Shown here: positions 62,600 through 64,000 of the stretch, piece after piece
Layout of the letters: each line of letters opens with the position of its first letter
Position numbering within the stretch: the stretch's first letter is position 1
NCBI RefSeq assembly: GCF_947648125.1
Contig: NZ_CANSMR010000035.1
Span: forward strand, 1 to 64,000
Direction: 5' to 3'
DNA length: 64,000 bases
Source: an uncultured Bradyrhizobium sp.
GTDB lineage: Bacteria; Pseudomonadota; Alphaproteobacteria; Rhizobiales; Xanthobacteraceae
The notes under the pieces: generated by a model
Told to the model about the DNA's origin: nothing
Databases searched by the model: none
The model's input: only the letters and a program-made list of their open reading frames with translations
Made by a program: the position numbers and the translations under genes

Positions 62600-63024
62600 C
62601 CGCGACCTGGCAGGTCTGGGCGTTTCTCTCGGCCATTTTCGCCGCGCTGACCGCGATCTTCGCCAAGGTCGGCGTCGAGGGCATCAACTCCGATCTTGCC
62701 ACCCTGATCCGCACCGTGATCGTGCTGATCACGCTGTCGGCCATCCTGTTCGCGACCGGGCAATTCACCCAGCCCGGGCCGATCTCAGGCAAGAGCTGGC
62801 TATTCCTGCTGCTGTCCGGGCTCGGCACCGGCGCGTCGTGGATCTGCTATTTCCGCGCGCTCAAGCTCGGGCCCGCCACACTCGTCGCGCCGATCGACAA
62901 GCTCAGCGTGGTGCTGGTGGCGCTGTTCGGCGCCGTCTTCCTCGGTGAACGCCCCTCGGCCTATGGCTGGATCGGGATCGCGCTGATCTCCGCGGGCGCG
63001 GTGCTGATCGCGGTGAAGGGTTAG
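62596..63024 (+). CDS. Single-domain EamA-type membrane transporter
   Basis: The product has 142 residues starting with TTG at 62596, overlapping the DUF1178 stop. Five hydrophobic segments (WAFLSAIFAALTAIFAKVGV, LIRTVIVLITLSAILFATG, LFLLLSGLGTGASWICYFRA, LSVVLVALFGAVFLG, GWIGIALISAGAVLIAVK) fit one EamA repeat. Such half-size DMT proteins work as dimers. The stop TAG adjoins a short TTAGAGC remnant like the family C border. The substrate is unknown. Confidence 0.82.
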   Translation: MTATWQVWAFLSAIFAALTAIFAKVGVEGINSDLATLIRTVIVLITLSAILFATGQFTQPGPISGKSWLFLLLSGLGTGASWICYFRALKLGPATLVAPIDKLSVVLVALFGAVFLGERPSAYGWIGIALISAGAVLIAVKG

Positions 63025-63038
63025 AGCATTTTCGCGAA

Positions 63039-63938
63039 CTACGCGGCGATCAGCAGCGCGACGCCGATCACAATCAGGACGATGCCGATCACCTCACGCA
63101 GCGAGAACGGCTGCTTGAGCGAGAAATACGCCACGCCCTGCGCGAACAGCACCTCGATCAGCGCGAGCGTGCGCACGTTGGCGGCGGCGGTGAGCGCGAA
63201 CGCCAGGAACCAGAACTGCGAGGAGAACGCGCCCATGAAGCCCGCGAACATCGAGGGCCGCCACAGGCCGAGGATATTGCGCAGCACGTCGGGCGCGCGC
63301 AGCAACAGATAGACCGACAGAATCAGCGTCTGGACGAACAGGCTCCACATCAGCGTGTAGGAGGCTGCCGTCACAAACGAGACGCCGGGCACGGCAATGA
63401 TCGCGCCGCGAAAGCTCACCGCCGAGATCGCGAACACGGCGGCGGCGCCGAGGCCGAGCACGGTCGGCCGCAGATCGGCGAAGCTCCTCGAGCCGCCCGG
63501 CCTGAGCGCGGTGACGACGACGCCGATGGTTGCGATCACGATCGCGATCACCTTAGGCGTCGTCAGATCGTCGCCGAGGAAGATGAAGCCGAAGATCGCG
63601 GTCTGGATCGCCTCGGTCTTCATATAGGCCGTGGTCACCACGAAGGAGCGGTCATTCATCGCCAGCAGCATGAAGCCGGTGCCGACGATCTGGCTGAGCG
63701 CGCCCGACAACAGCCACGGCCAGAACGACGCCGCCGGCCACGGCACGCGATCGCCCGTCAGCAGCACCGCCAGCGCGAAGAACACCACCGCGAACGGCAG
63801 GCCGAACAGGAAGCGGATATTGGTCGCGCCCCAGGTCCCGAGCGGCCCGGTGAGATGCCGCTGCATCGCATTGCGCGCCACCTGCCCGAACGCAGCGACG
63901 ATGGTGAAGGGGATCCAGAGCGAGGCGATTGTGAACAT
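63039..63938 (-). CDS. EamA/DMT family transporter
   Basis: The product has 299 residues with ten predicted membrane helices in two EamA repeats: MFTIASLWIPFTIVAAFGQV, ... SGALSQIVGTGFMLLAMND, ... AIVIATIGVVVTALR, then TVLGLGAAAVFAISAVSFRG, ... MWSLFVQTLILSVYLLLR, ... VIGIVLIVIGVALLIAA. It exports or imports a small metabolite; the substrate is unknown. It is convergent with the single-domain EamA gene (14-nt gap), so two DMT genes of different size lie end to end. Confidence 0.88.
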   Translation of the reverse strand: MFTIASLWIPFTIVAAFGQVARNAMQRHLTGPLGTWGATNIRFLFGLPFAVVFFALAVLLTGDRVPWPAASFWPWLLSGALSQIVGTGFMLLAMNDRSFVVTTAYMKTEAIQTAIFGFIFLGDDLTTPKVIAIVIATIGVVVTALRPGGSRSFADLRPTVLGLGAAAVFAISAVSFRGAIIAVPGVSFVTAASYTLMWSLFVQTLILSVYLLLRAPDVLRNILGLWRPSMFAGFMGAFSSQFWFLAFALTAAANVRTLALIEVLFAQGVAYFSLKQPFSLREVIGIVLIVIGVALLIAA

Positions 63939-64000
63939 GCGGGATGAGTGCGCCGGGGCGGGAGTACGCGCGCAACGTGCCGATTGCGGTCGAGGCGGTC

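Noticed and set aside
63944-64000. Possible start of another gene (MSAPGREYARNVPIAVEAV) at the right edge
   Set aside because: Only 19 codons, no clear ribosome site, and runs off the window.

Overview
The window looks like a stretch of chromosome from a Bradyrhizobium-type alphaproteobacterium (Nitrobacteraceae, Hyphomicrobiales). This rests on high G+C, the cobS/cobT aerobic cobaltochelatase genes, a DUF1178/Nit/grxC/comF run, a cluster of branched-chain-amino-acid-type transport genes, and many imperfect-palindrome intergenic repeats of the kind that litter these genomes. I see no rRNA, tRNA, phage, CRISPR array or complete insertion sequence. Almost all space is ordinary chromosomal coding sequence.

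Layout. 1-2.4 kb: start of a SUV3-like helicase, a DUF3108 envelope protein, and rpmB with a clear promoter and terminator. 3-6 kb: an orphan periplasmic substrate-binding protein bracketed by two long palindromic repeats, then a hormone-sensitive-lipase-type hydrolase. 6-12.6 kb: a flavin monooxygenase with an NTF2-like front domain, a 1152-residue MFS/acyltransferase/AMP-ligase fusion, and a divergent TetR gene with paired operators. 12.6-18 kb: a membrane protein, a DUF2235 protein, a luciferase-like oxidoreductase and an old yellow enzyme. 18-22.6 kb: cobS, a GNAT gene, cobT and a Tat-exported phytase-like esterase in one tightly packed run. 22.9-26 kb: DedA and two divergent citrate-synthase-like genes, one carrying an N-terminal helix-turn-helix. 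26-36 kb: J-domain protein, bolA, CorC-type protein, aroB, aroK, a 48-residue membrane protein, xerD, accA and an L,D-transpeptidase lipoprotein. 36-38 kb: an RcnR-type metal repressor divergent from a probable outer-membrane protein. 38-47.6 kb: an amide-uptake and hydrolysis locus comprising an amidase, a five-gene ABC importer, two tandem AmiC-like receptors without signal peptides, and a MarR regulator. 47.6-64 kb: a membrane spermidine-synthase-like protein, secA, a parvulin, argJ, a TadG-like protein, mutT, a methyltransferase, and the overlapping comF-grxC-nit-DUF1178-EamA run.

How the genes work together. The clearest functional unit is the amide locus (38.0-47.6 kb). The permeases, ATPases and AmiC-type binding protein would import a short amide or urea-like compound, the amidase would hydrolyse it, and the AmiC-like pair with MarR could sense it. 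The TetR unit probably controls lipid acyl transfer. The RcnR unit probably responds to Ni or Co.

The most distinctive signal is a family of roughly 100-bp MITE-like elements bounded by CTAGAGC/GCTCTAG. One copy sits in frame inside the Tat leader of the phytase-like gene. Removing exactly 102 nt restores a textbook Tat signal. Other copies supply the TAG stop codon of neighbouring genes.
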